64,000 bases of DNA from Clostridium algoriphilum (GCF_020443705.1 NZ_JAIZZK010000003.1:186001-250000), one strand, 5' to 3'; positions 35,943-46,557 are shown, counted from the first letter of the stretch. Notes: generated by a model not told the origin, from the sequence alone. Numbers and translations are program-made.

Positions 35943-35975
35943 TTGTACAGGAGAAGCACAGCTTCTCCTGTACAA
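35943..35975 (-). repeat. Perfect 15-bp intercistronic hairpin between gntP and gnd
   Basis: TTGTACAGGAGAAGC and GCTTCTCCTGTACAA around a three-base loop, beginning four bases after the gntP stop. Minus-strand sequence after it is AAGTTCATTT, not a T-run, so RNA stabilisation or processing is more likely than termination, although partial termination is possible. Confidence 0.75.
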
Positions 35976-35979
35976 AATT

Positions 35980-37299
35980 TTAATGTACAAACATACTTAA
36001 TAATAGAACCATTACTAAACCAACCACAGAAATTATAGTTTCGAGTACTGTCCAGGATTTTAATGTTTCTGGTATTGATAAATTAAAATATTCTTTAAAC
36101 ATCCAAAACCCAGGATCATTAACATGTGATAATATAAGACTTCCAGCCCCTGTAGCTAATACCATTAGTTCTGGACTAGCGCCTGTTGCTACAATTAATG
36201 GTCCAACTATACCTGCTGCTGTAAGTCCAGCTACTGTTGCAGATCCTAATGCTATTCTAAGTATTGCTGCAATTGACCATGCAAGTAATAGTGGTGAAAT
36301 GCTTGATCCTTTCATAATTAGTGCAACATAATCTGCAACTCCGCTGTCTACTAAAACCTGTTTGAAGGCTCCTCCTCCACCTATTATTAATAGTATCATA
36401 GCTATTGCTGCTATAGATTCGGTTACAGTTTTCATCACTTCAGGCATCTTTTTACCCCGGTTTAGTCCAAAAGTGAATATAGCTAAAAGTACAGCTATAA
36501 GTAATGCTATTACTGGATCACCTAAAAAAGTAGTATAACTTAATATGGGTGAAGTTTTTGGTAAAACAATAGTAGCAATAGCTCTTGCTGCCATGAGTAT
36601 TACTGGCACTAAAGCAGTAAACACACTTATTCCAAAACTAGGCATTTCTTCTTCCGTAAATATTTTAGGGTTAAATAAACCTTTTGGTATATCATGTTCC
36701 ATATGCTTTAAGAACTTTGTAAGTACAGGACCTGCAAGAATTACTGCTGGTATAGAAACCACAATACCATAAAGTAATGTCTTACCTAAATCCGCTTTAT
36801 AGATAGCTGCTATTGCTGTAGGACCTGGATGTGGTGGTAAAAATCCATGAGTGGCTGAAAGTGCTGCTGCCATTGGAACTCCTATATATAAAAGTGGGAT
36901 ATCAGCAGCTGCTGCAATTGTAAATACTAGAGGTATTAAAAGTACAAAACCTATTTCATAGAATAAAGCCATACCAACTATAAAACCTGTCAATACAACT
37001 GCCAATTGTATTCTTTTCTTACCAAATTTTTCAATTAATGTAAGGGCTATTCTTTGAGCACCACCACTGTCTGCCATAAGCTTACCAAGCATAGCCCCAA
37101 AGCCAAGTACTAATGCAAGTGTACCTAATGTACCACCAACGCCTTTCGTAATAGAAAGTACAACACTTGGAAGTGGCATGCCTTCCAAAATACCTACTGT
37201 TAGTGCTACAAGAATTAATGACAAGAAACCATTTAATTTAAAAGCTATCATAAGAACTAATAATAACACAACTCCTAAAGCTACAATTAATAATGGCAT
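35980..37299 (-). CDS. gntP: GntP-family gluconate permease
   Basis: A 439-residue transporter with about 12-14 membrane segments. It has family signatures [34 protein letters not shown] and [11 protein letters not shown]. It sits 15 bases after gntK, with RBS AAGAGGGGG. It should import gluconate with protons. Confidence 0.93.
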   Translation of the reverse strand: MPLLIVALGVVLLLVLMIAFKLNGFLSLILVALTVGILEGMPLPSVVLSITKGVGGTLGTLALVLGFGAMLGKLMADSGGAQRIALTLIEKFGKKRIQLAVVLTGFIVGMALFYEIGFVLLIPLVFTIAAAADIPLLYIGVPMAAALSATHGFLPPHPGPTAIAAIYKADLGKTLLYGIVVSIPAVILAGPVLTKFLKHMEHDIPKGLFNPKIFTEEEMPSFGISVFTALVPVILMAARAIATIVLPKTSPILSYTTFLGDPVIALLIAVLLAIFTFGLNRGKKMPEVMKTVTESIAAIAMILLIIGGGGAFKQVLVDSGVADYVALIMKGSSISPLLLAWSIAAILRIALGSATVAGLTAAGIVGPLIVATGASPELMVLATGAGSLILSHVNDPGFWMFKEYFNLSIPETLKSWTVLETIISVVGLVMVLLLSMFVH

Positions 37300-37314
37300 A
37301 ATAAAATCCCCCTC

Positions 37315-38838
37315 TTATTTTTGTAATAAACCGATACTTACAAACTCATCTTTTAATTTCAAGTACAATCTTTCGTAGATTTCGAAGGTTTTCATGTAAA
37401 CTTCATGATTTTTTATATCTGGTTTAAATGTTTGAGAAATAGGAACTAACTTTTCTACTTCTTCGATATTATTTATAAGTCCTATTGCCTTCATGCCAAG
37501 TGCTACCGCTCCTAAACATGAACTTTCATAACTTTCTGCTATTACTACCTTTTTATTAAATACATCTGCTAACATTTGAACCCAAAGCTCTGATCTAACA
37601 AACCCTCCAGTAGCATAGATTGTATCAATATTACCAGTTGTCTCCTCTAAAGCTTTCCCCACACTATAAATGCCAAATATTACTCCTTCCAGAAGTGCTC
37701 TTAGGAAGTTCTCTCTCTTATGTGTAATGTTTATTCCAAAGAAAACACCCTTTGAGTTTGCATCCCAATGTGGCGCTCTCTCTCCAAGCAGATAAGGTAA
37801 AAATATCAAACCATTTGACCCCGCCGGTACCTTCGACGCCTCCTTTGTCAATAATTCATAGGTATCAACTCCTAACGCTTCAGCCTGTTCTAATTCTAAA
37901 TGTGAAAAATTATCCCTGAACCATCTAAAAATTATTCCTCCATTATTAACTGGCCCTCCAAGTACAAAATGATCTTCAGTCAGAATATAACTAAAAATTC
38001 TTTCACTTTCATCATTTTTAGGTTTATCTGCTATTATTCTTATAGCTCCACTAGTTCCAATTGTAACTGCAGCATCTCCAGGTTTTACAGCATTAGCACC
38101 AAGGTTTGCAAGACAACCATCGCTTGCTCCAATTACAAATGCAGTATCTACGTCAATGCCCATTAAATCTGCATATTTTTTATCCATTCCTTTAAATATC
38201 TGCGTTGGAGATACTGGTGTAGATAACTTGTCTTCACTTATACCTGCAACCTCTAATGAATTTTTGTTCCACTCAAGTTCATAAATATCAAACAAACCTG
38301 TAGCGGATGCAATCGAATAATCCACAACATATTTATGGAACAGTTTAAAGAAAACATATTCCTTAATAGAGATAAACTTACTTGTATTTCTAAATACTTC
38401 ATCCATATTATCCTTCATCCACGCAATCTTACAAAGTGGTGACATTGGATGAATCGGTGTGCCCGTTCTCATATAAATTTCATGGCCTATTTTGCTGTTT
38501 TTTATAGACTCTGAATACTGTGTACTTCTAGTATCTGCCCAAATAATACAATCAGTTAATTTGTCTCCATTTTCATTTACAGCAATTATACCGTGCATTG
38601 CAGCACTGAAACTTACACCAAGAAGTTTGTTTTCCTTGTTAGCGTTTTCATTTACAACACATCTAATTGAATTAATAACTGCCTCAAACATCTCCTCAGG
38701 ACATTGCTCACTCCAAGAAGGCTTAGGATTTAAAATGGGATAGCCTATATTACACTTAGAAATTATATTTCCCTGTAAATCAAACGCAATTGCTTTAGTG
38801 CTACTTGTTCCAATATCTAGTCCTATTAAATACTCCAT
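37315..38838 (-). CDS. gntK: Gluconokinase (FGGY family)
   Basis: A 507-residue sugar kinase with N-terminal GLDIGTSSTKA phosphate-binding loop, DCIIWADTRS, VTIGTSGAIR and the C-terminal FGGY-type region ATGGFVRSELW. Clostridial and Bacillus gluconokinases are of this type. Gluconate specificity is inferred from the adjacent permease and dehydrogenases. RBS AAGGGGG. Confidence 0.93.
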   Translation of the reverse strand: MEYLIGLDIGTSSTKAIAFDLQGNIISKCNIGYPILNPKPSWSEQCPEEMFEAVINSIRCVVNENANKENKLLGVSFSAAMHGIIAVNENGDKLTDCIIWADTRSTQYSESIKNSKIGHEIYMRTGTPIHPMSPLCKIAWMKDNMDEVFRNTSKFISIKEYVFFKLFHKYVVDYSIASATGLFDIYELEWNKNSLEVAGISEDKLSTPVSPTQIFKGMDKKYADLMGIDVDTAFVIGASDGCLANLGANAVKPGDAAVTIGTSGAIRIIADKPKNDESERIFSYILTEDHFVLGGPVNNGGIIFRWFRDNFSHLELEQAEALGVDTYELLTKEASKVPAGSNGLIFLPYLLGERAPHWDANSKGVFFGINITHKRENFLRALLEGVIFGIYSVGKALEETTGNIDTIYATGGFVRSELWVQMLADVFNKKVVIAESYESSCLGAVALGMKAIGLINNIEEVEKLVPISQTFKPDIKNHEVYMKTFEIYERLYLKLKDEFVSIGLLQK

Positions 38839-38985
38839 GATATCCCCCTTTGAAATAAATTTTCTTTTATCTCTTAATTCTATATGTTATTGCTACTTAA
38901 TGAAAATTATTCTCTTTTTTATTATTATATAATAGTGTAAAGGTTTAATCAACAGTTTTATGAAAATATTTTTCATTTTACCAAT

Positions 38986-39011
38986 AAAAAATACACTCTT
39001 ATCGAGTGTAT
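38986..39011 (-). terminator. Terminator of the rpiR-type regulator gene
   Basis: Minus-strand ATACACTC-GATAA-GAGTGTAT followed by five T. Confidence 0.85.
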
Positions 39012-39021
39012 GAAAATTATT

Positions 39022-39870
39022 TTAGTATCTCTTGTTTGCTATAGCTTCTCTTATTTGTCCTAGGACCTTATAATAATTATCTTTATCTTTTAGACAAGTA
39101 CCTACAAACATACAATCTATAAGTGATAAGGCACTAATCCTTGACTCCATTGCCTCACTTTTTGATAGATTTTCTCTGCCATATGAAACAAGCACAACAT
39201 CTGATACCTTTGATATTGGAGATTTGTAATTTGAAGTTATTGATATAATTTTTACTCCTTTTTCCTTCCCGATTTTCAGATTCTCTACTAATTCTTTATT
39301 ACTTCCAGTATTTGAAATAGCTATTATACAATCATTTTCATCATACATGGAGCTTAGCATAGCTTGAAAATGAGAATCATCATGAAATATACAGTACTTC
39401 CCCGTTCTCATAAATTTATGATATGCATCAAGAGCTATTGCTGCAGACCCCCCCATACCAAAGAAAGCTATTCTTTTTGCATTATGAATATATCCTATAG
39501 CTTTATCTAACTCCTTACTGTCGTTTATTCTTAACGTTTCATTAAGAGAACTTATCGTGGAGTTAAATATCTTTTGCATTAAAACCAAACTATCATCATT
39601 TTCTTTTATTTCCTCATGTATATTTACAATAGGTTTTACAATTTCACTAGCTATACTTATCTTTAAATCCTGATATCCTTTAAACCCTAATTTTTTACTA
39701 AGTCTAAATACTGTTGCTTCGCCACAGCTACAATTTTCAGCTAATTCAGTTATAGATGAATGGATAATATCCTTTGGATTTTTAAGTATAAATTCACCAA
39801 CTCTTTTTTCCGTTCCTTTAAGTTCTGAATATATATTTCTTAATCTTTCTATACCGCCTATGTCATTCAT
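39022..39870 (-). CDS. RpiR-family regulator with SIS domain
   Basis: A 282-residue regulator. The N-terminal HTH_6 domain (about 1-75; LAENCSCGEATVFRLSKKLGFKGYQDL) is followed by a SIS sugar-phosphate-binding domain (about 110-240; AFFGMGGSAAIALDAYHK, AISNTGSNKEL). Upstream of the gluconate genes, it probably senses 6-phosphogluconate or a related phosphate. ATG at 39870 follows AGGTGG; the frame opens at 39891. Confidence 0.88.
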   Translation of the reverse strand: MNDIGGIERLRNIYSELKGTEKRVGEFILKNPKDIIHSSITELAENCSCGEATVFRLSKKLGFKGYQDLKISIASEIVKPIVNIHEEIKENDDSLVLMQKIFNSTISSLNETLRINDSKELDKAIGYIHNAKRIAFFGMGGSAAIALDAYHKFMRTGKYCIFHDDSHFQAMLSSMYDENDCIIAISNTGSNKELVENLKIGKEKGVKIISITSNYKSPISKVSDVVLVSYGRENLSKSEAMESRISALSLIDCMFVGTCLKDKDNYYKVLGQIREAIANKRY

Positions 39871-39920
39871 TACATTACCACCTAACAGCATTTTTGACTC
39901 TATTTTAACATTAAAACATA

Positions 39921-39959
39921 AAAAACGCTATGTACCTTTTAAAGTACAACGCGTTTTTT
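39921..39959 (-). terminator. Terminator of HAD gene 1, second copy of repeated hairpin
   Basis: AAAAACGC..TGTACCTTTT against AAAGTACAACGCGTTTTT; same core and flank as 34447-34480. Confidence 0.8.
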
Positions 39960-40009
39960 AAATTAGTATGATTAGATGTAAACGTCATAATATAATTACA
40001 TCTATCTGT

Positions 40010-40810
40010 TTATTTTAGTATAAACTTTTCTAGAACACGCCTGACTCCATCTTCATCATTCGAATGGGTTACAAAATCAGCCGCTTGTTTTAAATAATCT
40101 GGGGCATTTGCCATTGCAACTCCTAGTCCTGCGTATTCTATCATATCCATATCATTAAAGTTATCTCCTATAGCAATGGTTTCTTCTCTTTTTATATTAA
40201 ATTTAATTGCTAAACTTTGTAACGCATTTCGCTTATTTGCTTCCTTGTGAACAATCTCAACAAAATGGGGTAATGAAAAATAGAAATTCAATTTTTCCTT
40301 ATATAATTCATATAATTTTCGTGTATGCTGTTCTAGATTATGTTTATTACTACTATTAAACATTATTTTAATAATTGAACCATCTAAAAGTGAATCAAAA
40401 TCATTTACAATTTGAGGTTTTGCATGATCCAGTTGTATGTGTATATCTAAATTTTCACTATTCTTTTTAATATATATATCATCTTCCCTATAAATACTTA
40501 CTGATAAACCAGCCTCTTCGCAGTATCTTATAATTTCTGATGAATGTTCTTTATCAATTATCTTTACATCATATACTTTCCCTGTTTTAGAACATTTAAT
40601 GAGGGCTCCATTACAAGTTATTATAGGAACATCTAAATTTAGCATACTTGCAAATGGCATAGCTGCAAGATACATTCGTCCCGTTGAAAGAGTGAATATC
40701 ACACCTTTTTGTATAACCCTATTTATAGTTTCTATAGTCTCTTTAGATATTTCTAGTTGTGGAGTAAGAAGGGTTCCATCCATATCTACAGCAACAAGTT
40801 TATACTCCAT
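40010..40810 (-). CDS. Cof-type HAD-superfamily phosphatase 1
   Basis: A 266-residue HAD IIB hydrolase. Motif I is DMDGTLL, motif II LSTGR, motif III Lys in the KRNALQSL region, and motif IV GDNFNDMDM. Probable sugar-phosphate or FMN phosphatase; substrate unknown. It starts three bases after the phosphoribosyltransferase gene, with GAGGGG RBS. A related gene lies at 41780-42607. Confidence 0.9.
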   Translation of the reverse strand: MEYKLVAVDMDGTLLTPQLEISKETIETINRVIQKGVIFTLSTGRMYLAAMPFASMLNLDVPIITCNGALIKCSKTGKVYDVKIIDKEHSSEIIRYCEEAGLSVSIYREDDIYIKKNSENLDIHIQLDHAKPQIVNDFDSLLDGSIIKIMFNSSNKHNLEQHTRKLYELYKEKLNFYFSLPHFVEIVHKEANKRNALQSLAIKFNIKREETIAIGDNFNDMDMIEYAGLGVAMANAPDYLKQAADFVTHSNDEDGVRRVLEKFILK

Positions 40811-40813
40811 AAT

Positions 40814-41449
40814 TTATCCCCTCAATTCATTTATAATTGTAAATACTTCTTCATCTGTAACTTGCTTAAAATTAACATAATATGAACCTACTGCATAAAA
40901 TACATCCGGTATATATAGGCATATTACCTCATCTACAAGTTCTTTAAATTCCTCAATAGTTTCTCTAGGACCTACCGGAATAGCTAGAATGATTTTTTTA
41001 GCTCCTTGCTTTTTAACAGCTTTTATTACAGCTAGTATAGTAAATCCCGTAGCAATACCATCATCAATAATTATAACCGCTTTATCTTTAACCTCAGGAA
41101 ATGTATCCTTTCCACGGTACTCTTTCATTCTTCTTTTTATTTCGTTTATTTGCTCTGAAACTTCATTTTCTATATATTCTCGTGATATACCGAGTTTTTC
41201 CACATAATCATCGTTTATAAAGTAGCTACCATCCGCAGATACTGCCCCTATAGCAAACTCCTTATTATGTGGTGCACCTATTTTTCTAGGAATAATCAAA
41301 TCCCATTTAAGTCCAAACCTTTTTATTGTATCATAAGCTATTTCTAGTCCACCTCTTGGCACTGCAAGTACAATTGCATCTTCATCTTTAAATTTTTCAA
41401 GACTATAAGTTAGCTTTTCACCTGCGTCTTTTCTGTCTAAAAACATCAT
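40814..41449 (-). CDS. Phosphoribosyltransferase-family protein
   Basis: A 211-residue type I PRTase-like protein. The PRPP loop is VIIIDDGIATGFTILA, and LAVPRGGLEIAYD is the N-terminal pyrophosphate-loop segment. It resembles the stand-alone predicted PRTases often next to hydrolases or dienelactone-like genes. Nucleobase substrate unknown. ATG at 41449 has GGTGG; GTG at 41464 is the frame opening. Confidence 0.85.
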   Translation of the reverse strand: MMFLDRKDAGEKLTYSLEKFKDEDAIVLAVPRGGLEIAYDTIKRFGLKWDLIIPRKIGAPHNKEFAIGAVSADGSYFINDDYVEKLGISREYIENEVSEQINEIKRRMKEYRGKDTFPEVKDKAVIIIDDGIATGFTILAVIKAVKKQGAKKIILAIPVGPRETIEEFKELVDEVICLYIPDVFYAVGSYYVNFKQVTDEEVFTIINELRG

Positions 41450-41578
41450 ATTAATCCACCACACTTTTAAGTTGATTTTTACTTATAAGGCTTTGTTTTT
41501 TAGACATACCTTTATATCTATACTTCCAAAGATTGAGACAAATTATCCCTAATTTTATTTCAATGTGCCTTATTAGTT

Positions 41579-41713
41579 TTATTCTGCACTTTTAAGTGAT
41601 TCAATCATATCTATTTTACCAAATTCCTTGTACATAGCTAAATTTACAATTACAGAAAATGAAATTGTAAGTAAAACTGAATACAGAAAATAAATAGGAT
41701 CTATTTTTCTCAT
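41579..41713 (-). pseudogene. C-terminal relic of an FtsX-type ABC transporter permease
   Basis: A 44-codon frame, MRKIDPIYFLYSVLLTISFS..., ends YKEFGKIDMIESLKSAE. This matches the last helix and the KKIDMVESLKS end of FtsX/MacB-type permeases, so it is the tail of a lost gene of about 400-800 residues. It has no RBS; upstream is a hairpin. The rest of the gene and its ATPase partner are absent nearby. Confidence 0.7.
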
Positions 41714-41717
41714 AATT

Positions 41718-41761
41718 ATAAGCCCTAGAACCTGAAGGCTACCTCAATCTCTAGGGCTTAT
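41718..41761 (-). terminator. Long-loop hairpin after HAD gene 2
   Basis: Perfect 12-bp arms ATAAGCCCTAGA and TCTAGGGCTTAT around 20 bases; starts 19 bases past the HAD gene 2 stop and marks the border of the FtsX relic. No clear T-run. Confidence 0.55.
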
Positions 41762-41779
41762 GTTTATTATATTCTTTTT

Positions 41780-42607
41780 TTACTCTTGTAATATGTAATT
41801 ATTTATCGCATAAGCGATTCCAGACTCATTATTAGATTTAGTTATATATTTAGCTTGAAATTTAATATCCTCTACGGCATTTTCCATTGCTATAGGCATC
41901 CCAACACATTCAAGCATTTCCATATCATTATAATTATCTCCGAAAACAATGACTTCACTTAAGTCTACTTGTAATTTTTGAGATAATATTTCTAAAGCAT
42001 TACCTTTAGAAATATTTGATGCCATAATATCTAAAAGGCATTTTCCTGAACTCACTACCGTAAGATCATCATATTTTGAAAAAAACTTTTCTAAAAGCAT
42101 AACCTCTTCATGCTTTTCACAAACTAATAAAATTTTCAAAGCATCTATATCATTAATATTTTCAATTATTTTTTTATCTATATATTTCATAGGTAATTGT
42201 TCATCTTTTGATAATGATTTATTAAGATTTTCATATTTTTTACCCAATGGATTATTTTCGTTGTAATATACAATTTCAGCAGTATATATAATATATTTTA
42301 TATCAAAATTTATACAATAATTTATAATTTTTTTTACAGTTATCTTATCCATTATCTTTGAATAAATAACTTCTCCTGTTTCAATATTTCTAATTAGTCC
42401 GCCATTACAAGATATAACAGGGCCCTTTAAACCTAGCTGCTTAATAAAAGGCGTCACCATAAGGTCAACTCTTCCTGTAGCAATAATTACTTCTAACCCA
42501 AGTTTCTTAAGCTTCTTTAATGCGACTTCATTTTCCTTTGAAATGAGACCATCTGAATTTAATAATGTTCCATCCATATCACATACACACCATTTATATT
42601 TAATCAT
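41780..42607 (-). CDS. Cof-type HAD-superfamily phosphatase 2
   Basis: A 275-residue HAD IIB hydrolase with CDMDGTLLNSDG (motif I), IATGR (motif II), the SKGNALEIL Lys and VFGDNYNDMEML (motif IV). Substrate unknown. RBS AAGGAG before ATG at 42607. It is divergent enough from the copy at 40010 to be an older paralogue. Confidence 0.9.
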   Translation of the reverse strand: MIKYKWCVCDMDGTLLNSDGLISKENEVALKKLKKLGLEVIIATGRVDLMVTPFIKQLGLKGPVISCNGGLIRNIETGEVIYSKIMDKITVKKIINYCINFDIKYIIYTAEIVYYNENNPLGKKYENLNKSLSKDEQLPMKYIDKKIIENINDIDALKILLVCEKHEEVMLLEKFFSKYDDLTVVSSGKCLLDIMASNISKGNALEILSQKLQVDLSEVIVFGDNYNDMEMLECVGMPIAMENAVEDIKFQAKYITKSNNESGIAYAINNYILQE

Positions 42608-42771
42608 CTTTACATTCTCCTTTATTATTCGCTATCATTATAAATATATCAAAAAGTATTTTATATCTAATTATCCACCCTTATAGTCTTTATTTCAACA
42701 TTAACTTTTTAATGTTCCTAAATCTTTCTTAGTAAAATTATAAATAAAAATAAAAACATCTGTAAATAGTA

Positions 42772-42810
42772 GTAAGGTGTATATAATTAACTCAGTTATA
42801 TACACCTTAC
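42772..42810 (-). terminator. Strong hairpin after the biotin operon
   Basis: GTAAGGTGTATATAA and TTATATACACCTTAC (15 bp, perfect) around nine bases, 53 bases past the bioA stop. It has no T-run; most likely the operon's 3' end. Confidence 0.65.
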
Positions 42811-42862
42811 TTATTTTATAAACATATTAAAAATAATAATATATTTCCTGTACACTACCCTC

Positions 42863-44209
42863 TTATCGAGTAAAATAATCTTCTATACTTTCAAAGCAAG
42901 CATTCACCATAAATTCTATCTCCTCTTTATTTATAATGTATGGAGGAATAAAATAGAGTACATTCCCTATGGGTCTGAGCACTAACCCTTTTTTAAGAGC
43001 AATCTTGTAAATCTCATAGCCCACTCGCATCTCAAAGGGATAACTTTCCTTTGTTCCCATATCTTTTACTATTTCGATAGCTGTTATCATACCAATACTT
43101 CTTACTTCACCTACATGTTTTAAGCCTTCAGACTTTTCTAGTGTAAGGCTTCTTATAAGTTCACCTTTTTCTATATTGTTTTTTATAATATTACCTTCTT
43201 CGAATATCTTTAGATTTTCGAGTGCTATGGCACAACCCATAGCATTACCTGAATAAGTATGACTATGTATAAATGATTTTCTTTCTTTATAATCTCCATA
43301 AAAGCAATTATATATTTCATCTGTAGTCATAACTACAGACATTGGCATATATCCAGCAGAAATCCCTTTTGAAAGGCACATAAAGTCTGGACTTATTTCA
43401 GCATGATTACAAGCAAACATCTCTCCAGTTCTACCAAAACCCATTGCAATTTCATCTGCAATAAGGTGTACATCATATTTATCACAAAGCTTTCGAAGTT
43501 TCTTTAAATAAATTGGTGAATAAATCTTCATACCTGCGGCACCTTGAACCATTGGTTCAACTATTACTGCACTTATCTCCTCATGATTTTCGGATAAACA
43601 TTTTTCCATATCCTCAAAGCACTCTGCATTACAACACTCTCTATTAAAACCATATTTACATCTATAACAATCTGGTCCTTCTACTCTGAATGTATCTAAA
43701 AGAAGAGGCTTGTATACCATATTAAACTCATCTATATCACAAACAGACAAGGCACCTAACGTTTCCCCATGGTATGCATCACTTAGTGCTACGAACCTTT
43801 TCTTTTTAGTATTTCCCTTTTGCATGTTATAATGAAAACTCATCTTTAAAGCTATTTCTACCGCAGAGGACCCATTATCAGAAAAGAACACTTTTGTAAG
43901 CTTGTCCGGTGTTATATTTACAAGCTTTTCCGCAAGCTCTATAGCCGGTTTGTTTGAGAAATTTGCAAATATAACATGTTCAATACTGTCTATCTGCTTT
44001 TTTATAGCCTCATTAATTCTCTTATTGCTATGTCCTAGAGTATTCGTCCACCAAGATGATATACAATCTAAATATCTATTTCCATCAATATCATAAAGCC
44101 AAACCCCTTCTCCTCTTTCAATAACTATTGGATTAAGATCCTCATAGTCTTTCATTTGTGAACAAGGATGCCATATATATTTTAAATCTTTTTCTACGTA
44201 ACTATTCAT
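42863..44209 (-). CDS. bioA: BioA, adenosylmethionine--8-amino-7-oxononanoate transaminase
   Basis: A 448-residue class III PLP aminotransferase making 7,8-diaminopelargonate. It has WHPCSQMKDY at the start, SSWWTNTLGHS, the Asp in LIADEIAMGFGRTG, and the PLP Lys in CLSKGISAGYMPM. It is the last gene of bioY-bioB-bioD-bioA. Start at 44209 follows GAGG. Confidence 0.96.
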   Translation of the reverse strand: MNSYVEKDLKYIWHPCSQMKDYEDLNPIVIERGEGVWLYDIDGNRYLDCISSWWTNTLGHSNKRINEAIKKQIDSIEHVIFANFSNKPAIELAEKLVNITPDKLTKVFFSDNGSSAVEIALKMSFHYNMQKGNTKKKRFVALSDAYHGETLGALSVCDIDEFNMVYKPLLLDTFRVEGPDCYRCKYGFNRECCNAECFEDMEKCLSENHEEISAVIVEPMVQGAAGMKIYSPIYLKKLRKLCDKYDVHLIADEIAMGFGRTGEMFACNHAEISPDFMCLSKGISAGYMPMSVVMTTDEIYNCFYGDYKERKSFIHSHTYSGNAMGCAIALENLKIFEEGNIIKNNIEKGELIRSLTLEKSEGLKHVGEVRSIGMITAIEIVKDMGTKESYPFEMRVGYEIYKIALKKGLVLRPIGNVLYFIPPYIINKEEIEFMVNACFESIEDYFTR

Positions 44210-44230
44210 TCATTTACCTCAACTTTCACT

Positions 44231-44956
44231 TTATAATTGATCCATGCATTCTTCTAATGTCTTAATACTAAAGTCTTTTTCTGCATTTATTCTTATAGCT
44301 TGCAGCATGTTGTCCTTTAAATTTTTAATTTGCCTAAGTTTGCCTATAATCGGCACTTTAGTAAGCTTTTCTATCATCTGAATATTGTCATCACAGATGA
44401 TACTTTCTGAATAATTGTTTATTATAATCCCTTTAATATTAATCCCTAGTGATTCTATATATTTTACAGTAAGTACTGTGTGGTTAATTGTTCCTACCCC
44501 AGCTCTTGCCACAATAATAACACTCATATTTAAATCTTTAATAAGATTCTCGAGGGTATATAATCCTCTTTCATCATCTATCAATGGACATACTATTCCT
44601 CCACTACCTTCAGCAATTATGTAATCATATTTTTTCTTTAAGTATTCGTATTTTTCTTTTATTATCTCTATTTGAATTGGATTATTCTCAAGTTTTGCTG
44701 CAAGATGAGGGGATACAGATGCCCTATAAACATATGGCGTTATATTTTCATAAGCCTCTTCCAAATTACTAACATCACAAACAAGTTTAGTGTCACCAGG
44801 AATAATCTCATTATCTACTTCAAAAGCCCCACTCAGCGCTGCCTTAAAATAAGTAGCATTATATCCATTACTTCTGAGGAGATGCATTATTCCTGCAGTT
44901 ACAACAGTTTTCCCCACATCAGTATCTGTTCCAACTATAAATACTCCCTTAGCCAT
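44231..44956 (-). CDS. bioD: BioD, dethiobiotin synthetase
   Basis: A 241-residue ATPase with P-loop [10 protein letters not shown], the [11 protein letters not shown] motif and substrate-binding Lys in FKAALSGA. It carboxylates and closes the ureido ring of dethiobiotin. Its ATG overlaps the bioB stop, implying coupled translation. Confidence 0.96.
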   Translation of the reverse strand: MAKGVFIVGTDTDVGKTVVTAGIMHLLRSNGYNATYFKAALSGAFEVDNEIIPGDTKLVCDVSNLEEAYENITPYVYRASVSPHLAAKLENNPIQIEIIKEKYEYLKKKYDYIIAEGSGGIVCPLIDDERGLYTLENLIKDLNMSVIIVARAGVGTINHTVLTVKYIESLGINIKGIIINNYSESIICDDNIQMIEKLTKVPIIGKLRQIKNLKDNMLQAIRINAEKDFSIKTLEECMDQL

Positions 44957-45932
44957 TTTTTCTAACCTCCAAATTTAACTCACTTACCATTTTCTTATCA
45001 TCACATATTTTATTGCCTGATGTTGTTAGATAGTTTCCCGTGATTGTAGCATTAGCTCCTGCATTAAAACAATTTTTACCAAATTCATCAATTCGGTTTC
45101 GTCCTCCGGCAAGTCTTATCAGAGCTTTAGGATTAACAAATCTTATGATTGCAATAGTTTTTAGTATTTCCTCCTGACTTAAACTTTCTGCATTTTCTAG
45201 TGGAGTTCCCTTAATTGGATTCAATACATTAACAGGAATAGATTTAACACCTAAATTCCTTAACTGAAAAGCTAAATTAATCCTATCCCGAAGACTTTCT
45301 CCAAGACCAATAATTCCCCCTGAGCAAATAACCATTCCAGCCTTTTTCGCTGCATTTATAGTATTTATTCTTTCATCATAGCTATGAGTTGTACATATGT
45401 TTTCATAATACTCTCTACTAGTTTCTAAGTTATGATGATACATTGTTATTCCCTTTTCTTTTAGCTTAAGCAGCTGATCATATCCAAGTATCCCAAGTGA
45501 AGCACATAAATCTATCTTCATTTCCTTATTTAGATCCTCATATATGTCTAATATCTTTTCAAAATCACTGCCAGTAGCTCCTCTGCCACTTGTCACTAAT
45601 GAAAATCTATTTACCCCCTCCTTTTCATTTTCCCTTGCGAGCTTTAAGGCATCTTCCTTTGAAACTAATCCATACTCCTCTACATTGGTCTTATAATGAG
45701 CAGATTGCGCGCAGAATTTGCAATCTTCAGTGCAACGTCCTGATTTTGCATTCATTATGGTACAAAGATCTACTTCTGTGCCGCAAAAAAACTGTCTTAC
45801 TTTATTAGCACTATTACATAACTCTAATATATCTTCTTTATCTTCAATGTCTGCTAGTTTAATAACCTCGTCATAGCTTATAGCTTGACCTCCCAAAACC
45901 TTTTCCTCTATACTCTTAATAAACTCTCTCAT
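44949..45932 (-). CDS. bioB: BioB, biotin synthase (radical SAM)
   Basis: A 327-residue radical-SAM enzyme. [11 protein letters not shown] is the CX3CX2C cluster motif, followed by [13 protein letters not shown] and AGGRN, and it inserts sulfur into dethiobiotin. ATG at 45932 has GAGAGGGG six bases upstream and is chosen over the in-frame ATG at 45974, which lies inside bioY. bioF and bioW are absent from the window, so the cell may import or obtain precursor elsewhere. Confidence 0.95.
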   Translation of the reverse strand: MREFIKSIEEKVLGGQAISYDEVIKLADIEDKEDILELCNSANKVRQFFCGTEVDLCTIMNAKSGRCTEDCKFCAQSAHYKTNVEEYGLVSKEDALKLARENEKEGVNRFSLVTSGRGATGSDFEKILDIYEDLNKEMKIDLCASLGILGYDQLLKLKEKGITMYHHNLETSREYYENICTTHSYDERINTINAAKKAGMVICSGGIIGLGESLRDRINLAFQLRNLGVKSIPVNVLNPIKGTPLENAESLSQEEILKTIAIIRFVNPKALIRLAGGRNRIDEFGKNCFNAGANATITGNYLTTSGNKICDDKKMVSELNLEVRKNG

Positions 45933-45957
45933 GTCGTACCCCTCTCTTCTTGTTTTC

Positions 45958-46512
45958 TTATTCGATATATCCACTTTTTTTTAATACAGGTAATAATTTT
46001 GTTGAAATATATGCTGCAAATACTGTTAGTACCAAATCTCCAGTTATACAAACCACAAAGCCATAAAAAAATGCAAAATAAAGAGAAATATCTTTTCCCA
46101 GGTATAAATTATAACTAATATATAGATATACCACTCCAAATAAATATATAAAAAACAGACCCAAAAGCAGCGTAAATATTGTCTTAAAAAAAGTTAATTC
46201 TAATACCTTCTCTCTTATTTTACCTATAACATAAGCCGCTACTATAAATCCGATAAGGTACCCAAAAGTGGGTTTAAATATGTAGCTTATACCTCCACCT
46301 TCAGTAAATACAGGCACACCGGAAAGTCCAATAGCCACATAAACTATTTGTGACACTGCGCCTAATCTTGAGCCTAAAATTAAGCCAGCTAATGCACAAA
46401 ACAGATATTGAAGGGTAAAAGGTACATATGGTATTGGCACCTTAATAAAAGCCCCAATTGCTGTTAAAGCTGCAAACATAGCTACTAAAATTAATTTTCT
46501 AGTGTTTTTCAT
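45958..46512 (-). CDS. bioY: BioY, biotin transporter S component
   Basis: A 184-residue ECF S-component with about six membrane helices. [20 protein letters not shown] is the conserved N-terminal biotin-binding region; [25 protein letters not shown] is the BioY signature (given here in part: [15 protein letters not shown]). First gene of the biotin operon, under the BirA operator. RBS GAGGAGG. Confidence 0.95.
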   Translation of the reverse strand: MKNTRKLILVAMFAALTAIGAFIKVPIPYVPFTLQYLFCALAGLILGSRLGAVSQIVYVAIGLSGVPVFTEGGGISYIFKPTFGYLIGFIVAAYVIGKIREKVLELTFFKTIFTLLLGLFFIYLFGVVYLYISYNLYLGKDISLYFAFFYGFVVCITGDLVLTVFAAYISTKLLPVLKKSGYIE

Positions 46513-46557
46513 GAATACTCCTCCTCAATACAATTGGTATATACTATATAATAAAGC

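Noticed and set aside
42608-42862. CRISPR-like or tandem repeat near the bioA end
   Set aside because: Only one inverted repeat, which acts as a hairpin; no repeated spacer units.
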